NCBI GenBank assembly: GCA_031284385.1
Contig: JAISZZ010000172.1
Location: forward strand, 1 to 17,620
DNA from: Treponema sp.
GTDB taxonomy: Bacteria; Spirochaetota; Spirochaetia; Treponematales; Breznakiellaceae
Direction: 5' to 3'
DNA: 17,620 nucleotides
The position numbers were made by a program, and so were the translations under genes. This document shows positions 1 to 6,996 of the stretch, in pieces. The notes below the pieces were generated by a model, which was not told the DNA's origin, did not search any database, and saw nothing but the letters and a program-made list of their open reading frames with translations. Every line of letters starts with the position of its first letter. Position 1 is the stretch's first letter.

Positions 1-34
1 GGCGCGGCCAAATGAAATGCTTGGAGGAAGTATT

Positions 35-466
35 ATGAATAGAATAAGCGGTAAATGTTTTTGGATTCTGCTGATAGCCGCGGCTTTGTTGTTGCCGGGC
101 TGCGGAAAGAAGTCGTACGGAGATGGTGTGTATACCGGAAAAAGCGGCGCGGACGACAGGGGCGCGTGGGGTGAGGTTACTGTTACGATAAGGGACGGGA
201 GTGTCGCGGACTGCGAGTTTATCATTCACCAGAAAGACGGCACGTTAAAGGACGAGGACTACGGCAAGGTGAACGGCGAAATTTCCAATCTGGACTATTA
301 CAACAAGGCTCAGTTTGCCGTCCGCGCGATGGAACGGTACGCCAGCTCGTTCCGCGAAACGGGCGACCTGAAAAAAGTGGACGCGGTTAGCGGCGCGACT
401 ATCGCCTTTAACCAGTTTACCGAAGCGGCAGGGCTTGCACTGAAAAAGGCTGCCGGCGGGTCTTAA
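35..466 (+). CDS. FMN-binding domain lipoprotein
   Basis: A 143-residue lipoprotein with a single FMN-binding domain of the RnfG/NqrC C-terminal type. The start is the ATG at 35, because GGAGGA at 23-28 sits 6 nt before it; an in-frame ATG at 17 lies ahead of that site and would spoil the signal peptide. A hydrophobic stretch at residues 9-20 leads to the lipobox LPGC with Cys23 as the lipidated residue. The domain opens near residue 33 with YTGKSGADDRG, runs through a strand-rich stretch ending in DGSVADCEF, and closes with DAVSGAT at 116-122. In this family the Thr of SGAT (here Thr122) is where FMN is attached covalently by ApbE. The protein is probably an exported, membrane-anchored flavoprotein in extracytoplasmic electron transfer; its partner is not visible because the gene lies at the window edge. 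Confidence 0.85.
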   Translation: MNRISGKCFWILLIAAALLLPGCGKKSYGDGVYTGKSGADDRGAWGEVTVTIRDGSVADCEFIIHQKDGTLKDEDYGKVNGEISNLDYYNKAQFAVRAMERYASSFRETGDLKKVDAVSGATIAFNQFTEAAGLALKKAAGGS

Positions 467-477
467 TATACGCTGGC
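452..477 (+). terminator. weak hairpin at the end of the FMN-binding gene
   Basis: GCCGGCG (452-458) can pair with CGCTGGC (471-477), with one G-U wobble and a 12-nt loop that contains the stop codon. Only a short, broken T run follows. It may be a weak terminator for the lipoprotein gene, but the tail is poor. Confidence 0.2.
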
Positions 478-500
478 GGCTTTGGTATTGTCCGTGTAAT

Positions 501-530
501 TTGACTAGAAAATCGCTGATTCTTTATGAA
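501..530 (+). promoter_or_regulatory. possible sigma-70 promoter
   Basis: TTGACT at 501-506 and TATGAA at 525-530 are separated by 18 nt. The -35 box is good and the -10 box is only 4 of 6. It would drive transcription towards the small RNA region. About 100 nt of non-coding sequence with no clear structure follows (531-637). Confidence 0.25.
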
Positions 531-637
531 ATGTGACGGTTTGGCAGCCGTGGGCGGAGATGCTGTAATTTACCGTTTTAATTGTGCCTTTGGGTATATT
601 TATTTCTGCCGCTGGTGGTTTTTTTTCAAATTTTGGG

Positions 638-666
638 TTGACTAATCTAAAATTTGTTTATATCTT
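638..666 (+). promoter_or_regulatory. promoter of the small RNA candidate
   Basis: TTGACT (638-643), a 17-nt spacer and TATCTT (661-666) form a near-consensus sigma-70 promoter. The expected start at about 673-675 is only a few bases before the first hairpin of the RNA candidate. The nearest downstream start codon is more than 200 nt away, beyond a strong terminator. Confidence 0.6.
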
Positions 667-672
667 GAATAT

Positions 673-754
673 ATACGCTAAAACATGGTGTTAATTGTGT
701 TTTAGTTCGCCCCCCGGGTTTCATCACCTCCTTTTCCCGGGGGGCTTCTTTTTT
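673..754 (+). ncRNA. candidate small RNA, two hairpins, anti-Shine-Dalgarno loop
   Basis: A transcript of about 80 nt can be drawn between the promoter at 638-666 and a T-rich tail at 746-754. Hairpin 1 has a perfect 8-bp stem, CTAAAACA (678-685) with TGTTTTAG (698-705). After a 3-nt linker, hairpin 2 has a perfect 10-bp GC stem, GCCCCCCGGG (709-718) with CCCGGGGGGC (736-745). Its 17-nt loop (719-735) contains ATCACCTCCTTT at 723-734, identical to the 3' tail of bacterial 16S rRNA, and no open reading frame is evident. I do not recognise it as a named RNA family. Inference: it could act in trans by masking ribosome binding sites. Alternatively it is an attenuator ahead of pyrG, whose start is 131 nt beyond the stem. 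Confidence 0.5.
709..754 (+). terminator. strong intrinsic terminator
   Basis: A 10-bp GC-only stem (709-718 with 736-745) is followed by TTCTTTTTT at 746-754. This is the clearest Rho-independent terminator in the window. The loop is unusually long (17 nt) and pyrimidine-rich. Confidence 0.7.
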
Positions 755-761
755 ATCCTGA

Positions 762-842
762 GTAATATGAACCACGAACAACACTAACCACACGAACTTT
801 TGAGGTTAAATCCATAGTTTGTTTGTGAGGTTCGTGGTTAAA
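762..842 (+). repeat. dispersed intergenic repeat, copy 1
   Basis: An 81-bp element aligns with 7078-7156 with few differences. The left part (762-805) aligns without gaps, and the core from 796 to 827 differs by a single extra A. The ends form an inverted repeat: AACCACGAAC at 770-779 is perfectly complementary to GTTCGTGGTT at 830-839. A second left-arm variant, AACCACACGAAC at 786-797, could compete for the same right arm. It has no coding capacity and lies between the small RNA terminator and pyrG. It resembles a small non-autonomous palindromic repeat; its family is unknown to me. Confidence 0.7.
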
Positions 843-869
843 CTCCTCTTAACTCTTATCAAATAACGG

Positions 870-885
870 TATAGACTAAAATTCC
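870..885 (+). promoter_or_regulatory. candidate -10 box just upstream of pyrG
   Basis: TATAGA at 870-875 would place a transcription start at about 882-883, only 3-4 nt before the pyrG ATG. No Shine-Dalgarno sequence lies ahead of that ATG. The -35 match is poor: TTAACT at 849-854 gives a 15-nt spacer. Confidence 0.3.
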
Positions 886-2511
886 ATGAACAAATTCATC
901 TTCGTATCGGGCGGCGTATGCTCCAGTCTGGGTAAGGGTGTCGCGGCCTCATCGCTGGGGGCTTTGCTTGAAGGTCGCGGGCTTAACGTGCGTATGGTAA
1001 AATGCGACCCGTACATCAATGTTGACGCGGGAACGATGAGCCCGTATCAGCACGGCGAGGTTTATGTTACGGATGATGGCGCGGAAACTGACCTCGACCT
1101 TGGAAACTATGCGCGGTTCACGTCCGGGCCGCTTTCACGCGCAAATTCGATAACTACAGGGCAGATTTATGACGCGGTTATCCGCAAAGAACGTGAGGGG
1201 CGTTATCTTGGCCGCACGATTCAGGTGATTCCCCATATCACGGATGAAATCAAACGGCGAATTATCGCTGTTGCCAGAGAAAATCCTGATAACGATGTGG
1301 TCATTGTCGAGATTGGCGGCACTGTCGGCGATATCGAGTCTATACCGTTCCTTGAGGCCGCCCGCCAGATGATACACGAGATGGGCAGGAACAACGCGAT
1401 TTCCGTCCACCTTACGCTGATACCGGAGGTTGCGGGCGCAGAACTCAAAACAAAACCTACCCAACACTCGGTAAAGGCGATGCAGGAACAGGGGATTCAA
1501 CCGGATGTGCTTATATGCCGCTCGCCTGTGATGCTGGACGATGCGACCCGCCGAAAAATTGCATTGTTTACAAATGTGGAGAATGAGGCGGTTATTGTCT
1601 CTTATGATGTTGATACAACGATATACGAGGTGCCGCTCGTGTTTTATGAACAGAAGCTGGATCAAATCGTGCTGAAAAAGATGGGTGTCGAGGTTCGCCA
1701 CGCCGACCTTTCCGCATGGTACGAGATGATGGATAAATTCAAGGCGCGGCAGAGTAAGGCGCGTATCGGTATTGTAGGCAAGTACATGGAACTGCATGAC
1801 GCATACAAGTCCGTGTACGAGGCTATTTTCCACGCCGGTCTTGCCTGCGGTGTCGAAACCGAGCTTGTAAAGATAGATTCCGCCCAGTTGGAGACTGTCA
1901 CGGACCCGGATGCAGTGCTTGGAAACGGTGGATCGATGCCGGTGGACGGCGTACTTGTGCCGGGTGGCTTTGGCGACAGAGGTATAAACGGCATGGTGAA
2001 GGCGGCCTGCTGGGCGCGGACGCATAAGATTCCTTACTTCGGGATATGTCTTGGAATGCAGGTGATGGTAATCGAATGGGCGCGTAACGTGCTCCGCTGG
2101 GAAGATGCCGATTCAACGGAATTCACGCAGGACACGGCACATCCTGTGGTAGGGCTGCTGGAAGATCAAATTGATGTTCAGATGATGGGCGGCACAATGC
2201 GGCTTGGTAAAAGCGAGTCACGCGCCTGCGAGGGGACTTTGATACACAATGCCTACAACGAAACTGTTATTTACGAACGCCACCGCCACCGCTACGAATT
2301 TTCTAACAAGTACCGCGCCGATATGCTTACATCCGGCCTCGTAATCAGCGCGTTTACGCCGGACAATGCGCTTGTAGAATCTGTTGAATGGCCAGATCAT
2401 CCATGGGGCGCGGGCGTTCAATTTCATCCTGAATTCAAATCTAAGCCCACGGCGGCTCACCCGTTGTTTATAGCTTTCGTTCAGGCCATAATCAATAATC
2501 AAAAATCATAG
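886..2511 (+). CDS. pyrG: CTP synthase
   Basis: Converts UTP to CTP using ATP and glutamine-derived ammonia, the last step of de novo pyrimidine nucleotide synthesis; cytosolic. At 541 residues it has the usual family length. The N-terminal amidoligase domain carries a P-loop-like GGVCSSLGKG at 9-18 and the nucleotide and metal segment CDPYINVDAGTMSP at 40-53. The C-terminal class I glutamine amidotransferase domain (about 290-541) carries GICLGMQ with nucleophile Cys388, and HPE with His514 and Glu516, so the triad is complete. No ribosome binding site precedes the ATG; a TATAGA box 10 nt upstream suggests a nearly leaderless mRNA. A strong terminator and a repeat lie upstream. It converges on rmlB with only 24 bp between stops and no visible terminator. 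Confidence 0.97.
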   Translation: MNKFIFVSGGVCSSLGKGVAASSLGALLEGRGLNVRMVKCDPYINVDAGTMSPYQHGEVYVTDDGAETDLDLGNYARFTSGPLSRANSITTGQIYDAVIRKEREGRYLGRTIQVIPHITDEIKRRIIAVARENPDNDVVIVEIGGTVGDIESIPFLEAARQMIHEMGRNNAISVHLTLIPEVAGAELKTKPTQHSVKAMQEQGIQPDVLICRSPVMLDDATRRKIALFTNVENEAVIVSYDVDTTIYEVPLVFYEQKLDQIVLKKMGVEVRHADLSAWYEMMDKFKARQSKARIGIVGKYMELHDAYKSVYEAIFHAGLACGVETELVKIDSAQLETVTDPDAVLGNGGSMPVDGVLVPGGFGDRGINGMVKAACWARTHKIPYFGICLGMQVMVIEWARNVLRWEDADSTEFTQDTAHPVVGLLEDQIDVQMMGGTMRLGKSESRACEGTLIHNAYNETVIYERHRHRYEFSNKYRADMLTSGLVISAFTPDNALVESVEWPDHPWGAGVQFHPEFKSKPTAAHPLFIAFVQAIINNQKS

Positions 2512-2535
2512 CGCGTTGAGATGGTAGAGGATGGC

Positions 2536-3567
2536 CTATGGCGTGGGCCTGTTTGCCATGTACCAGTCAACAGTTTTTTCGAGCCCTTCTTCAAACGATA
2601 CCGACTGTTTCCAGCCGAGTTCTTTTTTTATTTTTGTGCAGTCTATCGCGTAGCGCCTGTCGTGGCCGGGTCTGTCCGTTACAAAACTAATTGTTTTTTC
2701 AATTTTTTTTATTTCACACCCTGTTTTTTGAGAAACAATTTTTATCAAGGTATGCAAGAGTTTTATGTTTTCCCATTCGTTTTCTCCGCCGATATTATAT
2801 TTTTCTCCCGTTTTTCCAGATTTTAGAATCAACGCCACCGCCCTGTTATGATCTTCGACAAAAATCCAATCCCTGATATTTTTCCCATCGCCGTATACGG
2901 GTAGACTCTTGCCATCCAGCATATTCAGTATCATCAATGGTATCAATTTTTCGGGGAATTGATACGGGCCGTAGTTATTTGAGCAGTTTGAAATAGTAAT
3001 CGGCAGTTTGTATGTATGATGATATGCCATTACAAGGTGATCGCAGCCCGCTTTGCTTGCCGAATAGGGAGAGCGGGGGTCATAAGGCGTCGCTTCCGTG
3101 AAGTATCCAGAATCTCCCAAAGAGCCGTAAACCTCGTCCGTGCTTATGTGATGAAACAGAACATCGCCGCGCATGGAACCGGAAGCGGACTGCCACGACC
3201 GGCGCGCAGTTTCTAACAGCGTGAATGTCCCCAATACGTTTGTCGTGATAAAGTCATCCGGCTTTACTATCGACCTGTCAACATGAGTTTCAGCCGCAAA
3301 ATGAACAACAGTGTCTATGTCGTACTCCGAAAAAATACGCTCGGCAGCGGATTTATCGCGTATATCAGCGTGTTCAAAAATGTAACGCCCGCCGCCGTAT
3401 TTTTTTGCGGCATCATCCAGAGACGCGGCTTTTCCGGCGTATGTAAGCGCGTCCATGTTGATAATACGGCCGGTAAAGTCCGCATTTTCTTCCAGCATAA
3501 TGCGGATAAAATTACCGCCGATAAAACCCGCGCCGCCTGTAACCAGTATATTTTTTAGACTTCTCAT
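2536..3567 (-). CDS. rmlB: dTDP-glucose 4,6-dehydratase
   Basis: Converts dTDP-glucose to dTDP-4-keto-6-deoxyglucose, the second step towards dTDP-rhamnose and related deoxysugars for surface polysaccharide. It has 343 residues, normal for the family. The short-chain dehydrogenase fold shows the NAD-binding TGGAGFIG at 10-17, the RmlB signature STDEVYG at 142-148 (Asp144 and Glu145 act in dehydration) and YSASK at 168-172 as the Tyr/Lys pair. NCSNNYGPYQFPEKLIP at 194-210 is typical of RmlB. Its ATG overlaps the TGA of the upstream glycosyltransferase (ATGA), which implies translational coupling; AGGGAAAG lies just before the start. It is last in a minus-strand run from ychF. rmlA, rmlC and rmlD are not in the window. 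Confidence 0.95.
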   Translation of the reverse strand: MRSLKNILVTGGAGFIGGNFIRIMLEENADFTGRIINMDALTYAGKAASLDDAAKKYGGGRYIFEHADIRDKSAAERIFSEYDIDTVVHFAAETHVDRSIVKPDDFITTNVLGTFTLLETARRSWQSASGSMRGDVLFHHISTDEVYGSLGDSGYFTEATPYDPRSPYSASKAGCDHLVMAYHHTYKLPITISNCSNNYGPYQFPEKLIPLMILNMLDGKSLPVYGDGKNIRDWIFVEDHNRAVALILKSGKTGEKYNIGGENEWENIKLLHTLIKIVSQKTGCEIKKIEKTISFVTDRPGHDRRYAIDCTKIKKELGWKQSVSFEEGLEKTVDWYMANRPTP

Positions 3568-4352
3568 ACTTTCCCTATATTGAGTAAAATTTTAACCAAA
3601 GAACGAATAAAATAATTGATAAAATTAACTATGCAGACATTTATATACTGAAAGCGCGATATATTAAGCTCCTTGTTCATATATAAATTTTTATACGCTT
3701 CCTGAAATTCTTTTATGCATGAAATTCGCATCTGAAAAGATGTTGGTAGCAATCTGTATTCGCACAACGGCTCATGTATGATATAAAGGTTTTTATCAGC
3801 AGACTGTAGAAAACCCAATCCTAGCATTTCCTTACGTATCATTGTGCGGCTTCCGTCGATAAATGAATTACGGCCTGTACGGAACATATGGTCAATTACT
3901 TGCTTTCTGCTTACAGCGCCGGCCTTAAGCGGAATTTTATCAACATATAATTTTTTACCCGCCGCGTTTATAAAATAGGCATCGCAAGTTACCATCCCAA
4001 CATCAGGTTTATTTAAAAGTATATCGAGCTGGCGTTCAATGCAGCATTCGTGCAGCACATCATCATGGTCAAGTATTTTTATAAAATCACCATTAAGACA
4101 TTTCGTTAAATGTTTTTGGTTTTCATAGTATCCTAAATTTTTTTCGTTTACCATAAGTTTGATGCGCGGATCATCGTATGATTTTATTATTGATACTGTG
4201 TCATCGGTGGAACAATCATCGCATATAATATATTCAAAATTTTTATATGTCTGTGAAAGCACCGATTGAATCGTTTCGCGTATAAAAGCGGCGCTGTTGT
4301 ACGAAAGCGTGCCGATGCTTACTAAGGGTTTACTCATTTGATGTTCCAGCAT
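3564..4352 (-). CDS. family 2 glycosyltransferase, probably internally deleted
   Basis: A 262-residue GT-A fold transferase of family GT2, probably adding a sugar to a surface glycan. The N-terminal half is canonical: VSIGTLSYN at 11-19, the nucleotide-binding CDDCSTDDT at 44-52, and LDHDD at 94-98 as the metal-binding DxD region. After RKEMLG (173-178) one expects a segment like GGFDE...EDWDLWLR, but the sequence passes from LGFLQSAD straight to KNLYIIHEPLCEYR (187-200). A dozen or more residues with the catalytic Glu/Asp-Asp motif seem to be missing in frame, so activity is doubtful. The C-terminus is hydrophobic. The gene is visibly more AT-rich than its neighbours, suggesting recent acquisition. 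It starts 7 bp after the permease stop, with AGAGGAAA before the ATG, and overlaps rmlB by 4 nt. The acceptor is unknown. Confidence 0.8.
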   Translation of the reverse strand: MLEHQMSKPLVSIGTLSYNSAAFIRETIQSVLSQTYKNFEYIICDDCSTDDTVSIIKSYDDPRIKLMVNEKNLGYYENQKHLTKCLNGDFIKILDHDDVLHECCIERQLDILLNKPDVGMVTCDAYFINAAGKKLYVDKIPLKAGAVSRKQVIDHMFRTGRNSFIDGSRTMIRKEMLGLGFLQSADKNLYIIHEPLCEYRLLPTSFQMRISCIKEFQEAYKNLYMNKELNISRFQYINVCIVNFINYFIRSLVKILLNIGKV

Positions 4353-4359
4353 TTTCCTC

Positions 4360-5631
4360 TTACTTTTTTATGGGGGGCGGGAAAATAAGGTTCAATACTA
4401 TGCCTATGATAGTGGCAAGCGCCACTCCGGCAAGCTGGAACTGTACGCCTCCTATACTGAAAGCTAGGCGTCCACCGCCTATTCCTACTACAAATATGAC
4501 TGACGAAATTGTAAGGTTGCGTTTGTCATTGTAATCTACGCCGCTCTCTATCATCGTGCGGAGTCCGCTCGACGCTATTACCCCGAACAACAGTATCGAG
4601 ATGCCGCCTATGACCGGAGTCGGTATGGTTTGTATCAATGCGCTAAATTTTTGCAGCGATGAAAGAATCGTCGCGATGACGGCGGCGCCGCCTATCACGG
4701 CGACGGAATAAACGCGGGTTATCGCCATAACGCCGATATTTTCGCCGTAAGTTGTATTAGGAGGACTGCCCCAGAGCGCCGCCCACGCAGTCGCTATACC
4801 ATCGCCGGCAAGTGTACGGTGGAGGCCGGGCGACTTGTAAAAATTCTGCCCCACAACTTTACTGGTTACAAGGACATCTCCCAAATGTTCGCAAATGGTG
4901 GCGAAGCTGACGATTATAAATGTCAGAACGGCGACAAAATTAAATTTTGGAGCCATAAAAACCGGCAGCCTGAACCATCCGGCATCTTTGACTCCCTGAA
5001 AGTCGATTATATTGTATACGGGTAAAAAATGCCCCATAATCAGCGTAAAAGTGTATCCTACAACCAATCCTATCAGTATCGGTATCGTGCTAAAAAAACC
5101 TTTTAAGAAAACATTCGCGACAACAATGGTGCCCAGCGTTACAATCGCTATCGAAAACATGGCAAGACTGTAATTTCCAGAAGCATCATTCATGGCCATG
5201 CTCATTGCTGTCGGTGCCAAATTCAATCCAATAACTATGATCACCGAACCTATCACTACGGGCGGCAATGCGCTGTCAATCCAGCCTGTACCAGAAATTT
5301 TTATAATCGCGCCCACTACACAGTAGAAAATTCCAGCGGCAAAAGCTCCGCCAAGCGCGTAAGGCATACCGTAAGCGGAACCTATCATTATGATAGACGG
5401 TACAAACGCTAATGAAGACCCCAAAAATGTCGGTACTCTGGCACCTGTCAATAAAATGTATATGAGCGTTCCAGTTCCAGCGGTAAAAAGCGCCGTAGAC
5501 GGATTCTGCCCCGTTAAAAGCGGCACTAGAACCGTAGCCCCAAACATTGCAAATACATGTTGAAAACTTAATGGTATCCAAAACCGTAAAGCCGGTATGT
5601 CACGCGGTCCCAATACTTGCCCATCTGCCAT
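4360..5631 (-). CDS. uraA: uracil permease (NCS2 family)
   Basis: Proton-coupled uptake of uracil across the inner membrane; the family also contains xanthine and uric acid carriers. At 423 residues with many hydrophobic segments it matches UraA/PyrP. Family landmarks are FLGSSLAFVPSI at 69-80, CEHLGDVLVTSK at 247-258 and GSPPNTTYGEN at 288-298. Glu248 and Glu297 correspond to the two membrane-embedded acidic residues that bind substrate and proton in UraA, which favours uracil over purine substrates. AAGGAG lies 8 nt before the ATG. It sits in the minus-strand run after ychF and a possible small ORF, followed by the glycosyltransferase 7 bp later. Proximity to pyrG is suggestive for pyrimidine metabolism, but pyrG is on the other strand. 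Confidence 0.92.
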   Translation of the reverse strand: MADGQVLGPRDIPALRFWIPLSFQHVFAMFGATVLVPLLTGQNPSTALFTAGTGTLIYILLTGARVPTFLGSSLAFVPSIIMIGSAYGMPYALGGAFAAGIFYCVVGAIIKISGTGWIDSALPPVVIGSVIIVIGLNLAPTAMSMAMNDASGNYSLAMFSIAIVTLGTIVVANVFLKGFFSTIPILIGLVVGYTFTLIMGHFLPVYNIIDFQGVKDAGWFRLPVFMAPKFNFVAVLTFIIVSFATICEHLGDVLVTSKVVGQNFYKSPGLHRTLAGDGIATAWAALWGSPPNTTYGENIGVMAITRVYSVAVIGGAAVIATILSSLQKFSALIQTIPTPVIGGISILLFGVIASSGLRTMIESGVDYNDKRNLTISSVIFVVGIGGGRLAFSIGGVQFQLAGVALATIIGIVLNLIFPPPIKK

Positions 5632-5649
5632 ACGTATACTCCTTACTTT

Positions 5650-5739
5650 CTATAGATTCTTGATTTTTTGGAAACGCAGACTTTGCCGCTTCCCGATGGC
5701 AACAATGAGCGAGCCCATTTCATCGCGCAAATTTGACAT
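5650..5739 (-). CDS. possible small ORF between ychF and uraA (29 aa)
   Basis: A 29-codon reading frame starts with ATG at 5739 and ends with TAG at 5650-5652. AGAGG lies about 7 nt before the ATG, a plausible ribosome binding site. It begins 11 nt after the ychF stop and ends 18 nt before the uraA start, so it fills the gap neatly. The product begins MSNLRDEMGSLIVAIG and ends in a basic tail, RQSLRFQKIKNL. There is no signal peptide and no recognisable domain. It could be a small protein, a leader peptide affecting uraA, or chance. Confidence 0.35.
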   Translation of the reverse strand: MSNLRDEMGSLIVAIGKRQSLRFQKIKNL

Positions 5740-5750
5740 TTTAAGCCTCT

Positions 5751-6872
5751 TCAATTAAATCTAAAAAACATCACATCGCCATCTCTGACTATGTAGTCGC
5801 GGCCCTCAATCCGGTACTTTCCGGCTTCCTTGATTTTGGCTTCCGTACCATATTTTACAATATCATCAAAACTGTAAACTTCGGTCTTTATAAAACCTTT
5901 CTCAAAATCGCTGTGAATCACGCCGGCGGCACGGGGTGCCGTATCCCCTGCATGAACCGTCCACGCACGGCACTCGTCTTTACCTGCGGTGAAAAATGTC
6001 AACAGGCCCAAAAGCCGGTAGCAGGCCTGTACCACACTCACGAGTCCCGGTTCCCGCAGCCCAAGCTCATCCAAAAATGCCTTTTTTTCGTCCATATCGT
6101 CGATTCCGGCAAGCTCGGCCTCGAATTTTCCGCAGATGACAACAGTTTCACTGCCTTCCGCCGCAGCGCGGCTCGTTACCGCTTGTATGTGGGCATCCGG
6201 TTTGCCCGACACGGCGGATTTTACGCCTGACTCATCCGTATTACAGATGTAAATCTGCGGTTTTAACGTGATAAAATGACAGTCATAGACGGCGTTTTGC
6301 TCGTCAACGGTCAAATCTACAGAACGAGCCGGCCTTCCATCCTCTAGGGCAGGTCTAATTTTTGAAAGAATCGCAAGCACAGCTTCCGCCGCTTTTTTTT
6401 CAGGTTGAGCTTGCACTTTCAATGTCCGTTCCGCCCGTTCCTGCCTCTTTGCAAGCGTTTCAAGGTCGGCAAGGGCAAGCTCTATACTTATTGTTTCCAT
6501 GTCGGAAACAGGGTCAACTTTGTTAGCCACATGGATTACATCTGGGTTTTCAAAGCAGCGAACTACTTGCGCCGTTATGCCGGTTTCGCGTATATGCGCC
6601 AAAAACTGGTTTCCCATTCCTTCGCCTTTGGAAGCGCCCTTTACAAGTCCGGCTATATCGACAAATTCCATCGCCGCCGGAATGACGCGCTCCGGCTTGA
6701 AAATACCAGCCAACGCGGAAAGCCGGCTGTCCGGCACATTTACAATGCCTACATTCGGATTTATCGTACAGAATGGATAATTCGCCGCTTCAGCCGGCGC
6801 GGAACTTAATGCCGAAAAAATAGTGGACTTTCCTACATTGGGTAGTCCAACAATACCGCAGTTTAATGCCAT
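5751..6872 (-). CDS. ychF: YchF/OLA1-family ribosome-binding ATPase
   Basis: A conserved Obg-related P-loop protein that binds ribosomes, usually prefers ATP over GTP and takes part in translation and stress control. It has 373 residues, close to the usual 363. G1 is GLPNVGKS at 9-16, the switch region is NYPFCTINPN at 31-40, and G3 is DIAGLVKGASKGEG at 72-85. The following GNQFLAHIRE and VVRCFENPDVIHV are YchF hallmarks. The C-terminal TGS domain ends in the typical DGDVMFFRFN. No Shine-Dalgarno precedes the ATG, and TATACT 6 nt upstream suggests leaderless transcription. tRNA-Pro lies 42 bp upstream on the same strand, so read-through from the tRNA promoter is also possible. Confidence 0.96.
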   Translation of the reverse strand: MALNCGIVGLPNVGKSTIFSALSSAPAEAANYPFCTINPNVGIVNVPDSRLSALAGIFKPERVIPAAMEFVDIAGLVKGASKGEGMGNQFLAHIRETGITAQVVRCFENPDVIHVANKVDPVSDMETISIELALADLETLAKRQERAERTLKVQAQPEKKAAEAVLAILSKIRPALEDGRPARSVDLTVDEQNAVYDCHFITLKPQIYICNTDESGVKSAVSGKPDAHIQAVTSRAAAEGSETVVICGKFEAELAGIDDMDEKKAFLDELGLREPGLVSVVQACYRLLGLLTFFTAGKDECRAWTVHAGDTAPRAAGVIHSDFEKGFIKTEVYSFDDIVKYGTEAKIKEAGKYRIEGRDYIVRDGDVMFFRFN

Positions 6873-6878
6873 AAAGTC

Positions 6879-6884
6879 AGTATA
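6879..6884 (-). promoter_or_regulatory. candidate -10 box of ychF
   Basis: Read on the minus strand this is TATACT, ending 6 nt before the ychF ATG, which would put transcription initiation at the start codon itself. There is no convincing -35 box at 16-18 nt. Confidence 0.3.
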
Positions 6885-6914
6885 AAATTTTTACCGTTAA
6901 AATATAAGGTACAT

Positions 6915-6987
6915 TCGGAGGGGGGGGACTCGAACCCCCGAAATCCAGTTCCCAAAACTGGCGGCTTAACCACTGGCCTACCTTCCG
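6915..6987 (-). tRNA. tRNA-Pro (anticodon UGG)
   Basis: A 73-nt cloverleaf on the minus strand. The acceptor stem CGGAAGG pairs with CCCTCCG except for one A-C mismatch at 5-68. It has the C1-G72 pair and A73 discriminator usual for bacterial tRNA-Pro. The D arm has a short GGC/GCC stem. The anticodon arm is CCAGT-TTTGGGA-ACTGG with anticodon TGG at 34-36. The T arm is GGGGG-TTCGAGT-CCCCC. The 3' CCA is not encoded (ATG follows). The UGG anticodon can read all or most proline codons. The run of 8 G on the plus strand here is the T stem plus acceptor stem, not a slippage tract. Confidence 0.93.
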
Positions 6988-6996
6988 TTTCAATAC

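Noticed and set aside
723..734. Fragment of a 16S rRNA gene
   Set aside because: Only 12 nt match the 16S 3' tail, and the flanks are a GC palindrome unlike the 16S sequence that precedes the tail. Better read as a loop motif.
762..842. CRISPR repeat
   Set aside because: Only two distant copies, no regular spacing, no spacers and no cas genes.
870..885. Similarity between the sequence just before pyrG and the -35 region at 7230 (both contain GACTA-AATTC-like bases)
   Set aside because: Too short, and at different distances from the repeat copies; probably chance in AT-rich promoter DNA.
1135..2025. Long open frame of 296 codons antisense to pyrG
   Set aside because: It lies entirely opposite a well-conserved enzyme gene, has no ribosome binding site or known domain, and is explained by codon bias of pyrG.
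6920..6927. G8 run as a possible phase-variable tract
   Set aside because: It is accounted for by the T stem (5) and acceptor stem (3) of tRNA-Pro.
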